Source: Metopolophium dirhodum
Taxonomy: Eukaryota > Arthropoda > Insecta > Hemiptera > Aphididae
Direction: 5' to 3'
Assembly: GCF_019925205.1 (NCBI RefSeq)
Contig: NC_083566.1
Span: forward strand, 36,711,558 to 36,775,557
DNA length: 64,000 nucleotides
How positions within the stretch are numbered: the stretch's first letter is position 1; every line of letters begins with the position of its first letter. The notes under the pieces were generated by a model, which was not told the DNA's origin, did not search any database, and saw nothing but the letters and a program-made list of their open reading frames with translations. Below are positions 1 to 11,240 of the stretch, piece by piece. The translations under genes were made by a program, and so were the position numbers.

Positions 1-1460
1 TAATAATTGATGGCAATATTTTAAAAACTAGTATTTTATTAACTAATATTTTTAGTACCTTCAACAATATTTTAATATAAAAAAATTGAAAACCAAGCAT
101 GGGTGTTAAATCTCATTAATGCCCTGATTTTAAGAATCATATTGAAATATTTAAAATAAAAAATACACTATAGGTACCTGTATTTGTATTTCGTATACCG
201 TCTTTAAATCAAATTATTCGTCAATAATAATGTAAACAAACTACACAGCCGTGATTGTCGTTGGAATCTTAACCCAACGCTCCAAATAGATATGTACCAT
301 AAATCCTTGTTGCTTTACACCTGTTGAAAACTACGTGAGTGATTAAATACTGCTAAACGCCGAAGCGAACGTAAAAATGGTTTGCTTCGTGATAGTAATT
401 AGATAATCAGATAATAATAGAAAAATCATCAACCAAAAGCACGATTTGAGAAAAAAAAATAGTGACCAAAAGCCAGAAATAATTTAATAGAGGCACGCCA
501 ACGATATGAATATTATATATTTATATGAGACAAATAAAGCCCAGCGCAGGACTACTTTTAGTCGCTTATATTGGTATCTACACATGATAATCACCGACCA
601 CCTGTGGGTACGTAATATGATCACGTAGTTATAGGTCATTGGTAGTATTTGGCCTTTGTAGGTTCTTTCGGGAAAAAACGTATCCCTGTAATCTCGGAAG
701 ACGCCATGATAACTTCATATTACATTGCATTATATTATGGATCTAAGACAATATACGAAAAGACGCCGTATACGGAGTGCGGACAACTGGCCTCCGTCAT
801 AGTTTTTCGAATTCTGTAATTGTTGCTTTATAAAATCCATTCTTAGTTATAACTTATATGTAAATGTAATATTAATGAATTGCAAATTTTAATGCTGTGA
901 ACCAAAAATTTAAAATGTTCAGTATCTCAAGATATAAATTGTTTGGGAACCAATTGTCCGTGTATAAAATTATGACGGGGACCGGTTGTTTGTTTATCAC
1001 GTCCAAGTCGTACCAACACTACCAAACTCGTATGGCCGCCCGCATGAAACAACGTACCGGAATGAGTCGCACGACTAAACGGCCACAAACTGCGCCGCAT
1101 ACGCTAGGGTTGCTACTTTAACCCGTATAGTATAGAAATTATTCGTGTTCTTTGCGTTTTTTGAAAAATATATGCATTATTTTGGACTTATTGATCATTA
1201 TCATGATCCTCTTTAGATTTTATAGCATGTACGATTACTCATTCATACAAATGCATATATGTGCATATTTCATAAATATTATATTTATTTTTTGTGTAAA
1301 TAATTAAAATATACAAACCGATAACACTATATCTAGTTAGGTATTTTATACCTATATATCTTTGTTCACAGCAAGTATGAGCCACATACTATTCGAATAT
1401 TCAATACACCACACACATGTGTTTTCTTGAACGATCATTCTATACCGATATACATATATG
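1..1460. other. Unassigned intergenic sequence
   Basis: AT-rich sequence with no gene I can support. A short frame around 897-1121 has a GC-richer second half but no recognisable domain, no splice context and no in-frame ATG at its start. The segment 1050-1130 is the left arm of an imperfect inverted repeat whose partner lies at 2020-2100. Confidence 0.5.
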
Positions 1461-2103
1461 CAGTGGCGTAACTGGATAAAAATCTAGGGAGGGGCAAAAA
1501 AATGAACCTCCCGTTCGGCTGTTCTTGTACTCATAATCGCGATTTCAAGATAATAACGAGTTCACGAATAACAGATAATAATATTCACGAATAATGCGAT
1601 TATTGCGATAACAATAACACTGACAATACGTCAATATAATATCATTCAACAAGGGAAACCTAAAATAAATATAAACTTTTTTAAAGTAATTTGAGGAAAA
1701 AAATATTTTAATATTATGTTAACAGCCTTGTTAAGAATACTTTTTAAATGTGGATTATTTTGAGGGGCAAAATGATACTTTTTGCCTCCACAAACATTTC
1801 TGGGGGGCAAGTGCCCCCCCTTGCCCCCTCAATTACACCACTGCATATATGTATCGCTACACTCAAACTTGTTTCTTAAGAATAACATGTTTATGAAATA
1901 TACACTTATGCACATGAATAAATGTGTAATCGGACAAGCTTTAATTTCTGCGGATGGTCATGATTCAAAATAATGCTTACATTTTCCAAAAAAACTCAAA
2001 AAACATGAATAATTCCTATATTACGTGGGTTAAAGTAGCAACCCGCGCAGCCTGTGGCCGATTAATTACGCGACTCACTTCGATATGTTATCAGAAGCGC
2101 AGG
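1050..2103. repeat. Imperfect inverted repeat, arms about 80 bp
   Basis: The left arm (about 1050-1130) and right arm (about 2020-2103) are reverse complements with small gaps. The core GGGTTGCTACTTTAACCC is perfect in both and itself nearly palindromic; the stem continues through GGCCACA and TGAGTCGC on the outer side. The hAT MITE at 1461-1843 lies in the loop, so it inserted later or independently. No flanking duplication was found, so I cannot say whether this is a mobile element. Confidence 0.55.
1461..1843. mobile_element. Short hAT-type MITE, 383 bp, 8-bp TSD
   Basis: The element begins CAGTGGCGTAACT and ends in the reverse complement of CAGTGGTGTAATTG. It is flanked by the perfect 8-bp direct repeat CATATATG (1453-1460 and 1844-1851). 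CAGTG-type termini with 8-bp duplications are the signature of the hAT superfamily. G-rich and C-rich subterminal runs (GGGGCAA near both ends) pair with each other. There is no coding capacity, so it is non-autonomous. The duplication is itself a palindrome, which slightly lowers its weight as proof. Confidence 0.85.
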
Positions 2104-5100
2104 TTAAATGAGGTATTAGATAATAAATAATAGGTTTATAGGACAATATATTATGTATTATCTATCATTATAAGGCAATAATATAAAGTTTTGAATAAAA
2201 CCATGAAACCACCCTCTGCCCAGCAATGTCCTATGACGATAACGTTTCGCACATAAACTAAGATTGGTTCATGGTTTCGTCGTATTTCATTCACCCAATT
2301 TTATAAAAATCAAATAAATAACAGACATAGATGAATATTAATATATTAATTACTACCAGCCATCCCGCTCGGAGTTGTCCGTATAATATTGTTGTGGCCT
2401 ACACACGATACTAAAAATTAATACCAAACAGGTATAGCCCTCCACTACGACTGGCCTAGAATTTTATATTAATTTATTTTGGGCGTCAATATTGTAATCG
2501 TTATTGTATCCTCAAAAAATGAAATAGGTAGTTTACCTATTATCTACGTTTACATTCGTAAAAATGTAAAATATATGAAAATATTATCATACTCGAATAT
2601 TATACTGAATGTTTACTATAATACTATTTTTTCTCTAAATCTTAAATGTATTTTATTACTTACGTGGCTACGTAGGAATATAGGCGTAATTAGTGTTTGA
2701 AATGTGTGGGGGCTGTTGTAGCTCAGGTATATACTTGATATTCTTATGATGCTTTTAAATTATAGTAGTGAAATCATTAGTTTTTTTTTGGGGGGGGGGG
2801 GGGCGCTAAGCATCTTTTAAAATTGTAAATATATACTAGTACAATCTATTATAATAAGTATATTACAACAGCAATTGTGTGTCAATTTTTGTGAACGTTA
2901 ATAGAGTTATAAGGGTTGCAAACTTGCGCACGAAAGTTAATTTTAATATAAAACATATTTTTATTTACAAAAGTAAACTAACCCTGGGGAGGTACATAAT
3001 ATATCGTTAATGGTACTTGGCGAATGCAGTCGAGCAGTCCCCTTATCGTAAATACTAATTTTCGTATTTTAATTTATTTCTACATTATGCTTAGTAAATC
3101 ATAAATGTATATTATTGCATTCATCGATTTATAACTTCATAACTTTTAAAGTCCCCGCTTTGGCACAACTAGGTCAGTGCACAGGGGATTTGTGCACCCC
3201 AACATTTAAATTTTAAAATGTGCACAAAAAGAGTTCTTTTCTTTTATAATTTGATTATTTTAGAATAAAAGTTATGAAGAAATTCAAAAATGTTTCACTA
3301 TGCTATATATAATATTAAATAGGTAGGAAGGTACTTCGCGTATGGCATTTATCAAGTAGATCATAATATAATACTTACATAGGTATGACTATACTAATTA
3401 AAATTAAAATGTAAAAGTCAATTACGGTTTATGATTTAATTACTGACAATGATGTATAATTAGGGTTCTACATTTGAAATATTTCAAAATTGAAAATTTC
3501 ACTGTTCTTGAAATATTTCAATGAAACTATGAAAAATATTTTTTTAAACGTGTTCGGTTATAGATGATTAGAAACAATAAATTGATTACACACTTAGAAT
3601 TAAAGAAAAACATATTATTTTTGTTGGTTTATTATTTCATATTTGTATATACTATATTTTATAGTGTTGAAAAATATTCCTGACATTATTTTGAGAATAA
3701 AAACATTTTTTTTACGTGAGTTTTAAAATATTGTTGTATATCAGCGATCCAAAAGATAATGATTTGAAATAAAGTTGAAGTCAATTCCAACAATGAATGA
3801 AATAGTAGTGTATTTTCAGTAATTATTTATTATAAAGTGTATAAAAGTCGTATAATATGTGTGTATATGTGGCTGAGTGATGTGAAGGTGCTCTGGACTC
3901 ATTATTTAATACTTAGATCATACAGTTTGTTATAACTATTATAGATTTGTTAAACAACTTATAAATTGTATGTAAATATGTTACATATTTTTTTTTTGTT
4001 TCATACAACAAATCAACTTTTAAAAATATTCACTTAGAAGTTGACGGCTATAAACTTTTAAGTATAATAAGCATTTTATTTTTATTTTTCATCAAAATTA
4101 AATATTTCAAGAAAATAAATTTCATGAAATCTTAAAACCCTATGTATAATATAATTACTTATCGTTTACGCTGATTTCGTTTTGTGCGGGGCATGAAAAA
4201 GATTTTTCTAAATTTCTTGAGACATTTATCGGTTTTTTTTTTGGTGTGACCAGAATATTTGTAGTATTTAATGTATTTTCTGGGGTCGTACAACAATTAA
4301 TAGTCGGAGCAGATGGTCCCACGCAGTTATTTCATTTGTCTATAGTTTAAAAATAAGTGTATGCTATTTAGTATTTATATACTTTTATTTAAATTAAATG
4401 TTTGAACCATTATAAATAGTATTTAAAAACGCGTGCAATTTTTAATGAGCGTATAAGTTAGAATCTTGGTAAAAATCTTCGTACAATTTTTGAACATTAG
4501 AAAATTATTTTATAGATAGCAATTCATAAAAAAAAATTTATTTTTATATCTAAGGTTGGAAATTTTAATATAAGATTCTTCACAATTATTTCTACTTATA
4601 TTTAAAAAAAAATTAATGTAAGGTTACATTAATTTGTTATATTATGCATTTGAAGTTCAAAATTTGACAAAATTCGTAAATACCAAATATTAGACATGTG
4701 AAATTTTTGATTTTTTATTTTTTTTTTCAACTACTGTCCATGAAAATATTTTCGATATGTCAAAAAGTTTTTAATATACGTTATGATGTTATTCACGTGT
4801 ACACAGACACAAAAAATTAAATAAACTTACATAGTTGTAAAATCCAATGGTGTATAGAAAATAAGAATTTAAACAACAAAATAACAAAATTGCTTCATGA
4901 TAAATCGAGTATTCACTCGAATATTTACAAATATTTACAACATTTATCCAATGTTGTAAAAATATGAACTTTCAACGCTCATAAAAATTAAATTTGACTT
5001 TCCGGTAGAGATTTTATTGTTCATAATGGTAGACAAACTTATAAGAAATCTTCTATTGAATTTTCAAATCTTTGATTAATCGAGAAAATTTTTTATGAAT

Positions 5101-5130
5101 TTCTAACTCAAAATAATTTGCACATTTTCG
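1852..5130. other. Unassigned AT-rich intergenic DNA
   Basis: No gene is supported. A T9-G14 homopolymer junction lies at 2781-2803, followed by GCGCTAAGCA, which resembles the G-rich subterminal part of the hAT element at 62434. From about 4840 to 5110 there is a diverged, inverted internal piece of the dispersed ~1.47-kb repeat family. Confidence 0.45.
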
Positions 5131-6340
5131 CAAGCCTGGGCATTAACGAGTTAAAAAGTTAAAGTTAAGTTAAAAAATTAATTTTATCTTAAATTTTTAA
5201 CATAACTAGTTACTTTTGGATATTCATTAACTTAACTATTAACTTATTAAATTTATTTTTTAATTAACGTGAAATCAACGAGTTGATTTTCATTTTACAG
5301 AATAAGTTAAGTTAATTTTTAAAAATTTTATATTTTTCCAATCACTCTGTAATCTAAAGAAACACCCTGTAAGGTTTTATATTATTATTTAATTAATTAA
5401 TTATATCAAGTAACAATAAAAATATTGACATAATAATATAGTCCCATTATGACTCTATGGCATTATGATTTATGGCTATACCCTTATGGGTATATTATTG
5501 TTATCGATAACCGAAGTCGCCATTTCGGGAAAAAAATATAAATCCAACAAGCCTAAAAATAAACAAAAACAAATTATCGATATTATGATTTTGTGTGATG
5601 TGGTCCTGAAATTTTATCAGTGTTCAGTTGTGAACTTTTGGTTATACACGAACGACACAAACAGTATGCAGTATGCACGTTTATAATTTATTAAAATATA
5701 ATATACAATATAAAATATAATAACTATATCTATATGACTAAAATGTGTATGCTGAAATAATAAAATATTACATAATTATCCAACTATTTCAACTTATTTA
5801 TTATCTTTTTCTTTAAATTATATGTTATATTTTAGTATTTTACTAAGTGGGTAATACCTAGTACCTATCTATTTAATAAAATATTTAGTGATTATTTATT
5901 AAACACAGTTATATTCCATTTCAAACCCACACACACAAATAGTATCTGTTTTCAAGGCTTGATTAAATAATATTAATTCATTATTTTTAGGTATTTATTT
6001 ACTACTTATTATATATAGGTAAGGTAACTACTGTTCTTTTTTTAGAAATGAAAACTTCAATGAAGTTCAATAATATACTGTATAGAGTATAAACATTTTT
6101 TCTAGTTACAGTCCAAAAATTAGTTTTGGGTTTCAGAATTTGTAAGAAAATAAAATATGCGTAAAAAAATATTAACTTTTTTTTAACTTAATAAAAAGCT
6201 TTAAAAAAATGTGTATTCACTTTTAACTTAACTGAGTTAACCTAAAATTAAATTAACTTTTAACTTTTAACTTATTTTTATTAGTGCATATTAACTTAAC
6301 TTAACTGAGTTAAAAAAAATCATTAACTTGCCCAGCCTTG
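5131..6340. mobile_element. Non-autonomous hAT-like element, GTTAA-rich ends
   Basis: The left end reads CAAGCCTGGGCATTAACGAG and the right end is the reverse complement of CAAGGCTGGGCAAGTTAATG. Flanking octamers are CATTTTCG (5123-5130) and CATTTTCA (6341-6348), a 7/8 match. The subterminal ~200 bp on each side is packed with GTTAA/TTAAC motifs, typical of transposase-binding subterminal repeats. No transposase frame is present. The same terminus, CAAGGCTGGCCATTAACGAG, occurs at 46046 upstream of a decayed hAT transposase, which is the likely autonomous relative. Confidence 0.7.
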
Positions 6341-6479
6341 CATTTTCATTTTCGTGATTATTAAGTGTTTTGTCAACATATGAACTTTAAATGCTCATAA
6401 AAAAATTGTGACTATGGATTTTTAAAATTTTTAAAATTTAATTGTAACAAAATATTAAGAGCCTTGTATTAAATTTTCA

Positions 6480-7180
6480 AGCTATTTTACCCAACAAATA
6501 TAATTTTATTGACGTTCATAGAAAAAAACTAAATAAATTGGAAACTGTAAATGCCCGTATACAGTTCAAAACACATAAAAATATTTTGAAAATGTTATGG
6601 TGCTTAGAAAATGCTAATATAAACATCCAGTCAAAAATGTATGTATCTACGGTAATTTGTTTTAGAGATACATCAAAAACCAAAATCGGTTTTGCGTGAT
6701 ATTTCCCGTGTTTCCTTAATTTTTTTTTGTTTATCTCGCCGCTTTTAAAAATTACTGGGAATTTCAAATTTTGACCTCCCAGTGCACCAACTAGATTCGC
6801 TTTTCCGTCTAACAAGATACTGAAGTTGAAAATCAAAGCATTATTTCGACTACTTGCCGTGTAAATAGACACAAATAATAAAAAAAAACATGTTAAATCA
6901 ATATATTTATCGCTCCGCTCATAATCTAAAATTAAAAATAGAAAATGTCCGTAAACAGCTCAAAAAAAGTCAAAATATTTTGAAAATTTTATCGTGAATA
7001 TGAATAATCAATAATATAAACATCCATTGAAAATTTCATGCATCTACAGTCCCATATTTTAAAATTACACTATAAACTAAAATCGATTTTGTGGTAAACC
7101 GATTTTGCGTAAAAATTATAGGTTTTTCTTAATTTTTTGTTTGTTTTTCCTGGCACTTTTGAGAACTACTGGGAATTATA
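6480..7180 (-). repeat. Diverged dispersed-repeat copies (inverted)
   Basis: Two adjacent, diverged fragments (about 6480-6900 and 6920-7180) match internal parts of the ~1.47-kb dispersed repeat in reverse orientation, for example the stretch around AAAATGCTAATATAAACAT and the block meaning GGGAATTTTTACGCAAAAT on the other strand. Long open frames here (such as 6516-6872, minus) are by-products of the repeat and not genes. Confidence 0.7.
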
Positions 7181-7195
7181 CATAATTAAATACAT

Positions 7196-7604
7196 CGGAA
7201 AGGCGGAATCTGAGGAGGACTAGACAAACTGACGGACTAGGGAACCTTCTAGACGTAATGGTTCAGACGTTCCATATGTTAAATTCCCTTCTCACCAAAG
7301 AGGGCGATGTACTGAACCTACCAGACTTTGGTTCACCACCTCTCACTGAAGCTGCCAGCCAGAACGTTTCCACGGCCGATGCCTCCATTGATATGAGTTA
7401 TCTGATTCCGAGCTATTGGGGTAACGCCACGGTCGTCGAAACTAGGGCGGCACATGCCCGCAGGAGAACTAGGAATCCAAGGGCATCTGGAGGCCAGTCC
7501 CAACTGCAGGCAGCCAAGACAGACGCTGCTATGGTGACTGACGCAGAAGAGTGGTTAAAAGTCGTCGACAGACGAGCTAGGTCCGGGAATAGACTGACGA
7601 CAGC
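7196..7604 (+). pseudogene. GC-rich coding-like fragment, cut by hAT end
   Basis: I do not recognise this protein. An open frame from 7258 encodes about 118 residues before running into the hAT terminus at 7605. The base composition is far richer in GC than the surroundings. The protein is rich in Ala, Thr and Arg, with a basic stretch RAAHARRRTRNPRASGG around residues 62-78 followed by an acidic AMVTDAEEWLKVVDRRAR segment. This could be the N-terminal (gag-like or ORF1-like) part of a retroelement or a piece of a host exon. The right side is abruptly replaced by the hAT left end, so the 3' portion is missing. Confidence 0.35.
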
Positions 7605-8416
7605 CAGGGGCGCAATTTCAATGGAAAAACTGGGGGTGCTGAAGCCCCTCTATTTTTTTTGTCAAATTATCATATGGTTATAGATAGTCAGAGGCTGAAA
7701 TTGTACAATACCCATTCAACAATTACCTAAAATATTTAGTATTGACTATAATGCTTTGGAAAGTATAATATTATTTAATTAAGAATTAATCAATAAGCAC
7801 AATACCTAATATGTAAACATTTATTTTTTAAATTTTATTTAATTTTACACTTCACTCTAATATCATTCTCCTTTCAAATTTAGCAAAAATATGTATATAA
7901 ATATGTATAAATATGTATATTTCATTTACATCAATTTGATTATTCAAGTCTTTTTCAATATACAATATTGACAAATCTACTAATCTCTGTTGACCCATTG
8001 ATACCCTAGCCAAGTTTTTTTTAAGGCTGAAAAGGATCTTTCACAAGTAGCTGAACTGATTGGAAGTATGAACATGAAAACAATGGTAAGAGTGTAAAAT
8101 AATTTTGCTAATACCACTGAGACAGATGACAGTGCAAACTTTAATTTTAGTTTAGAGATTTTATAGGTTTTTACTTACTGGTAGTGGTAGATATTTCTCC
8201 ATTAGCTTCACAATTGGTCGTTTTTTTTTGTTATATTTATACTTTTCAAATATTGAAAACATTTTGTTATGAGTAAAAGCTTATGACTAAATTACTTATA
8301 AAACAAAATAATCCAAATGGTTCTTTCAAATAAACTTACGAATTCACACGTTCACTGTTGTCTATTCGAGCGGTTAATTGTTAATGAATGCAGGGTGGCA
8401 GTGTGCACTTATGTAA
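7605..8416. mobile_element. Left part of hAT element, copy of 62434-63262
   Basis: It begins CAGGGGCGCAATTTC and matches the left 829 bp of the delimited hAT element at 62434 almost base for base (small indels only). Homology stops at about 8416, after the shared GGTGGCAGTGTGCAC block. The matching right terminus (CAAATTGCGCCTATG) was not found downstream, so this copy is either longer, with transposase-like sequence beyond 8416, or truncated. The octamer left of it is ACGACAGC. Confidence 0.8.
7910..8098 (-). pseudogene. hAT transposase C-terminal dimerisation domain, decayed
   Basis: On the minus strand, reading from about 8095, the frame gives IVFMFILPISSATCERSF followed by SALKKTWLG. This is the conserved core (SxATxERSFSxLK) of the hAT C-terminal dimerisation domain, which lets transposase subunits assemble. 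After that block the frame shifts by one base and continues MGQQRLVDLSILYIEKDL, again typical of the domain (LxxLxxLxIE), so the gene is broken. It lies inside the hAT left end at 7605, with the C-terminus toward that end. The same broken domain is present in the copy at 62745-62935. Confidence 0.75.
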
Positions 8417-8444
8417 CTACAAAATAATTACATCAGAACGCACA

Positions 8445-9240
8445 TCACTCACATTTTTTTTGTATAAATTCATTCATAGTGCCAGGTTCAAATTCTTCAG
8501 TATTTAGGTTTTCCCAATATTGTTGGAACCTTTTAAATATTGGTACATCTAGACCAGATGGCATACATAAATTAGTATCAAAAACGCTTTTTAAAACTAT
8601 CTCATAGTAATGATGACGACATGGTAAATATAAAATATTACACTCTAAGTAATTTTCTAATAGTGTCCAAACACCTTTATTTCGCCCAGTGTTTGATGCC
8701 GTTGTATCACTACAAAAAGCTTGAACATTTTCTGTGATACGCATATGAAAAATTGCATCCGCCTGGTCAATTTCTGTCCCAGTATCAATAGCAGGGACAC
8801 CAAGTAATTGATCACAATCATTAAAGTAAGCTACGATGGGAAGTCTATCAACATTTTTTTCCCAGTTAATGGAGGTAATAGCTTTCCATCCCAGTGAAAA
8901 ATAACTGCATCATCGGTCGACAGTTTATATTCTCTATACGTATATTCTCTGCGCACTCTTTTCGAAAACGTAAACGTGTATTTCGAATTGATTTTCTATT
9001 TATAATTAATTTATGAACGTCCTCACTTAATGCTTCTGCTGTTGAAATTAAAATGTGAACGGCATCTCTGTCACTAAGCTTACAGTTATGTAATGCAGCT
9101 GCTAGTTTTGAAGTGATAAAATTCATATTTCCTCTAATTGGTTGTTTAAAGCACTTTGTAGATGACCGGGCTCGTCAAACTCTTCATCTTCTATAGTAGA
9201 CTCATCGGTTGATGACGTACTCATTTCCACAAATGTGTCT
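8445..9240 (-). pseudogene. Broken transposase-like gene (HWDGK / DTTASNTG family)
   Basis: Read on the minus strand from about 9222, pieces in three frames line up into one protein. First comes an acidic start, MSTSSTDESTIEDEEFDE. Then KLSDRDAVHILISTAEAL and IINRKSIRNTRLRFRK (ORF 9126-8866). After a frameshift follows STDDAVIFHWDGKLLPPL, then after another the last part beginning VDRLPIVAYFNDCDQLLG and including FCSDTTASNTGRNKG and PCRHHYYEIVL, ending at 8445. Similar uncharacterised proteins are multicopy in aphids and other invertebrates. The two aspartates (HWDGK, CSDTTASN) and the CRHHxxE motif suggest an RNase H-fold transposase related to hAT; the class is inference. At least two frameshifts and a stop (EEI*) show it is dead. 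Confidence 0.6.
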
Positions 9241-9256
9241 AAAATATATGTTTAAA

Positions 9257-9530
9257 AAAAGATGGGTAAGTGGATGTCACTCTGCTGTACAGTAGGTTAC
9301 AAGTAGGTCACTGTAATGGTTTTATTATGTAATTATTATCCAACAAATAAAATTTTGTATAGAAAATGCTAATACAAATATTGAGTGAAATTTTCAAGTA
9401 TCTACAGTCATACGTTTTTTTAATTACAACAAAATAAGAAAATCGTTACATGAGATATCGAGTGAATATCAAATGTTGTAAAAATATGAATTTCAAACGC
9501 TCATAAAAATTTAATTTGATTTGCTTGTAT
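9257..9530 (-). repeat. Dispersed repeat fragments (inverted)
   Basis: The end module (GGTAAGTGGATGTCACTCTG, 9265 on) and an internal module (AAAATGCTAATACAAATA...) of the ~1.47-kb dispersed repeat are joined in reverse orientation with the intervening part missing. Confidence 0.75.
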
Positions 9531-9722
9531 TACATTTTCTTTTTGCCTCTGTGATATTAGAAATTCTCTATCTTCTTTTGTTTTTATAATATTAAAAGCA
9601 TCAACTTGAGCAATGTCAAATAAATCATCTAAAATCAAGCTAAATTTTTAATTTTTTTTAAGTTGTGGTTCTGTTTTTTTTTACTGCAACTTTTGCAAAT
9701 TTCTTTATTCGTTATATAATTT

Positions 9723-10815
9723 TAGATTCTGAGCGAAGCGATGAATGTATTGATTTTACAATGATGTGTGTTTTTTTTTTTTATTTTTGTGTCTGTCTTC
9801 ACCTTTTAGGACAGTAATAGTGCTTGTATTTTCTTCAACAGTAACTTTTCTGATAGGAAAGTGATTCTAGTTGGTACTTTAGGGGGTCAAAAGTAAAAAT
9901 TTCCAGTAGTTTTCAAAAGCGACGTGAAAAACAAAAGAAAAATTAAGGAAAAACGGGAATTTTTACGCAAAATCTGTTTTTGAGAAAATCGATTTTGGTT
10001 TTTGGTGTAACTCTAAAACAAATTACCGTAGGGACATGACATTTTGACTAAATGTTTATATTAGCATTTTCTATACACCATAAAATTTTGAAAATATTTT
10101 GACTCTTTTTGAATAGTTTACGGACATTGTCAGTTTTCAATTTTTTTAGTTTTTTTTTCCATAAATATCAATAAAATGTTATCTGTTGAGTAAAAAAGCT
10201 TGAAAATTTAATAGAAGGCTCCTAGGTTATTGTTTCAAAGGCAGATGAAAAAAATTAAAAATCCTTAGTCACAGTTTTTATTTATAAGCATTTAAAGTTC
10301 AAATTTTGACAAAATACGGAAAAATAACTTCAATTTTTTTAGTTTTTTTTTTCTATAAATATCAATAAAATTTTATTTGTTGTGTAAAAAGCGTAAAAAT
10401 GTAATGCAAGGCTCCTGATATCGTTACAATAGCAGCTGAAAAATATTAAAAATACATAGTCACAATTTTTTTTTATAAGCATTTAAAGTTCAAATTTTGA
10501 CAACATTTATCAAATTTATAATTTATTAATTATTTTGTAGTGAAAAATGTATAAAATGTTTAACTTTTATGGCTAAGGATTGAAAATTTAAAACAAGGCT
10601 CCACGTAAATAGGTTATATATAAATTACTTTATTCATAATAATATCATCAAATATAATTGTTAATATCATAGGCCGACTGACCGTTTTCGCTCAGAATCG
10701 TTTTTCTTATACAATGATATTATATCATGGAATTCAAATTTAACACCATCCATTACAGTGACCCACTTGTAACCTACTATACAGCAGAGCGACATCCACT
10801 TACCCACCTTTTTTT
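9723..10815 (+). repeat. Dispersed ~1.47-kb repeat, internally deleted copy
   Basis: It starts with the family head GATTCTGAGCGAAGCGATG and ends with the family tail GCGACATCCACTTACCCACC. Compared with the full copies at 18402, 29739 and 56312 it lacks about 370 bp in the middle. No protein is encoded. The short minus-strand frame over its tail (10667-10918) is incidental. Confidence 0.85.
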
Positions 10816-10939
10816 GGGTTTCTTTGCCATTAAAAATATAAACCATAAGAATTTTACAACATATACTTAACATGATAAAAATGTAGATACAATACCAAGA
10901 ACAAAATATATTAAACATTTAAAAATCAAAATATTTTAA

Positions 10940-11095
10940 AAAAAAGAGGGTAAGTGGATGTCGCTATGCTGTACAGTAGGTTACTAGTGGATGACTGTAT
11001 AATGGATTGTATTAAAATTGAATTCAAAGATATCATATCATTGTATACAAAAAACGATTCTGAGCGGAGATGATTTGTCAGTCTAGATATTTTAT
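10940..11095 (-). repeat. Inverted tail module of the dispersed repeat
   Basis: This is the ~150-bp tail module in reverse orientation (GGTAAGTGGATGTCGC to ACGATTCTGAGCGG). It faces the tail of the copy ending at 10815, making an inverted pair separated by about 125 bp. Confidence 0.8.
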
Positions 11096-11240
11096 ATTGT
11101 TATTCTATTTTATCATAGCCTGTAAGTTTAATTAAAATATATTGTTTTTTCACTTTATCTATAATCGAGATACGCCGATATACATATCACCACATATTAG
11201 GTGTGTTAATTTTTTCTTGGACGAAGTCTGGTGATACAGC

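Noticed and set aside
897..1121. 74-residue open frame at 897
   Set aside because: No in-frame ATG at its start, no recognised domain and no splice context; its GC-rich part belongs to an inverted repeat arm.
2781..2803. T9-G14 homopolymer junction as a functional element
   Set aside because: Long G-runs occur at several transposon ends here; without partner ends it is most simply a remnant or assembly-sensitive tract.
6516..6872. 118-residue minus-strand open frame
   Set aside because: It falls within diverged copies of the noncoding dispersed repeat; other copies do not keep the frame.
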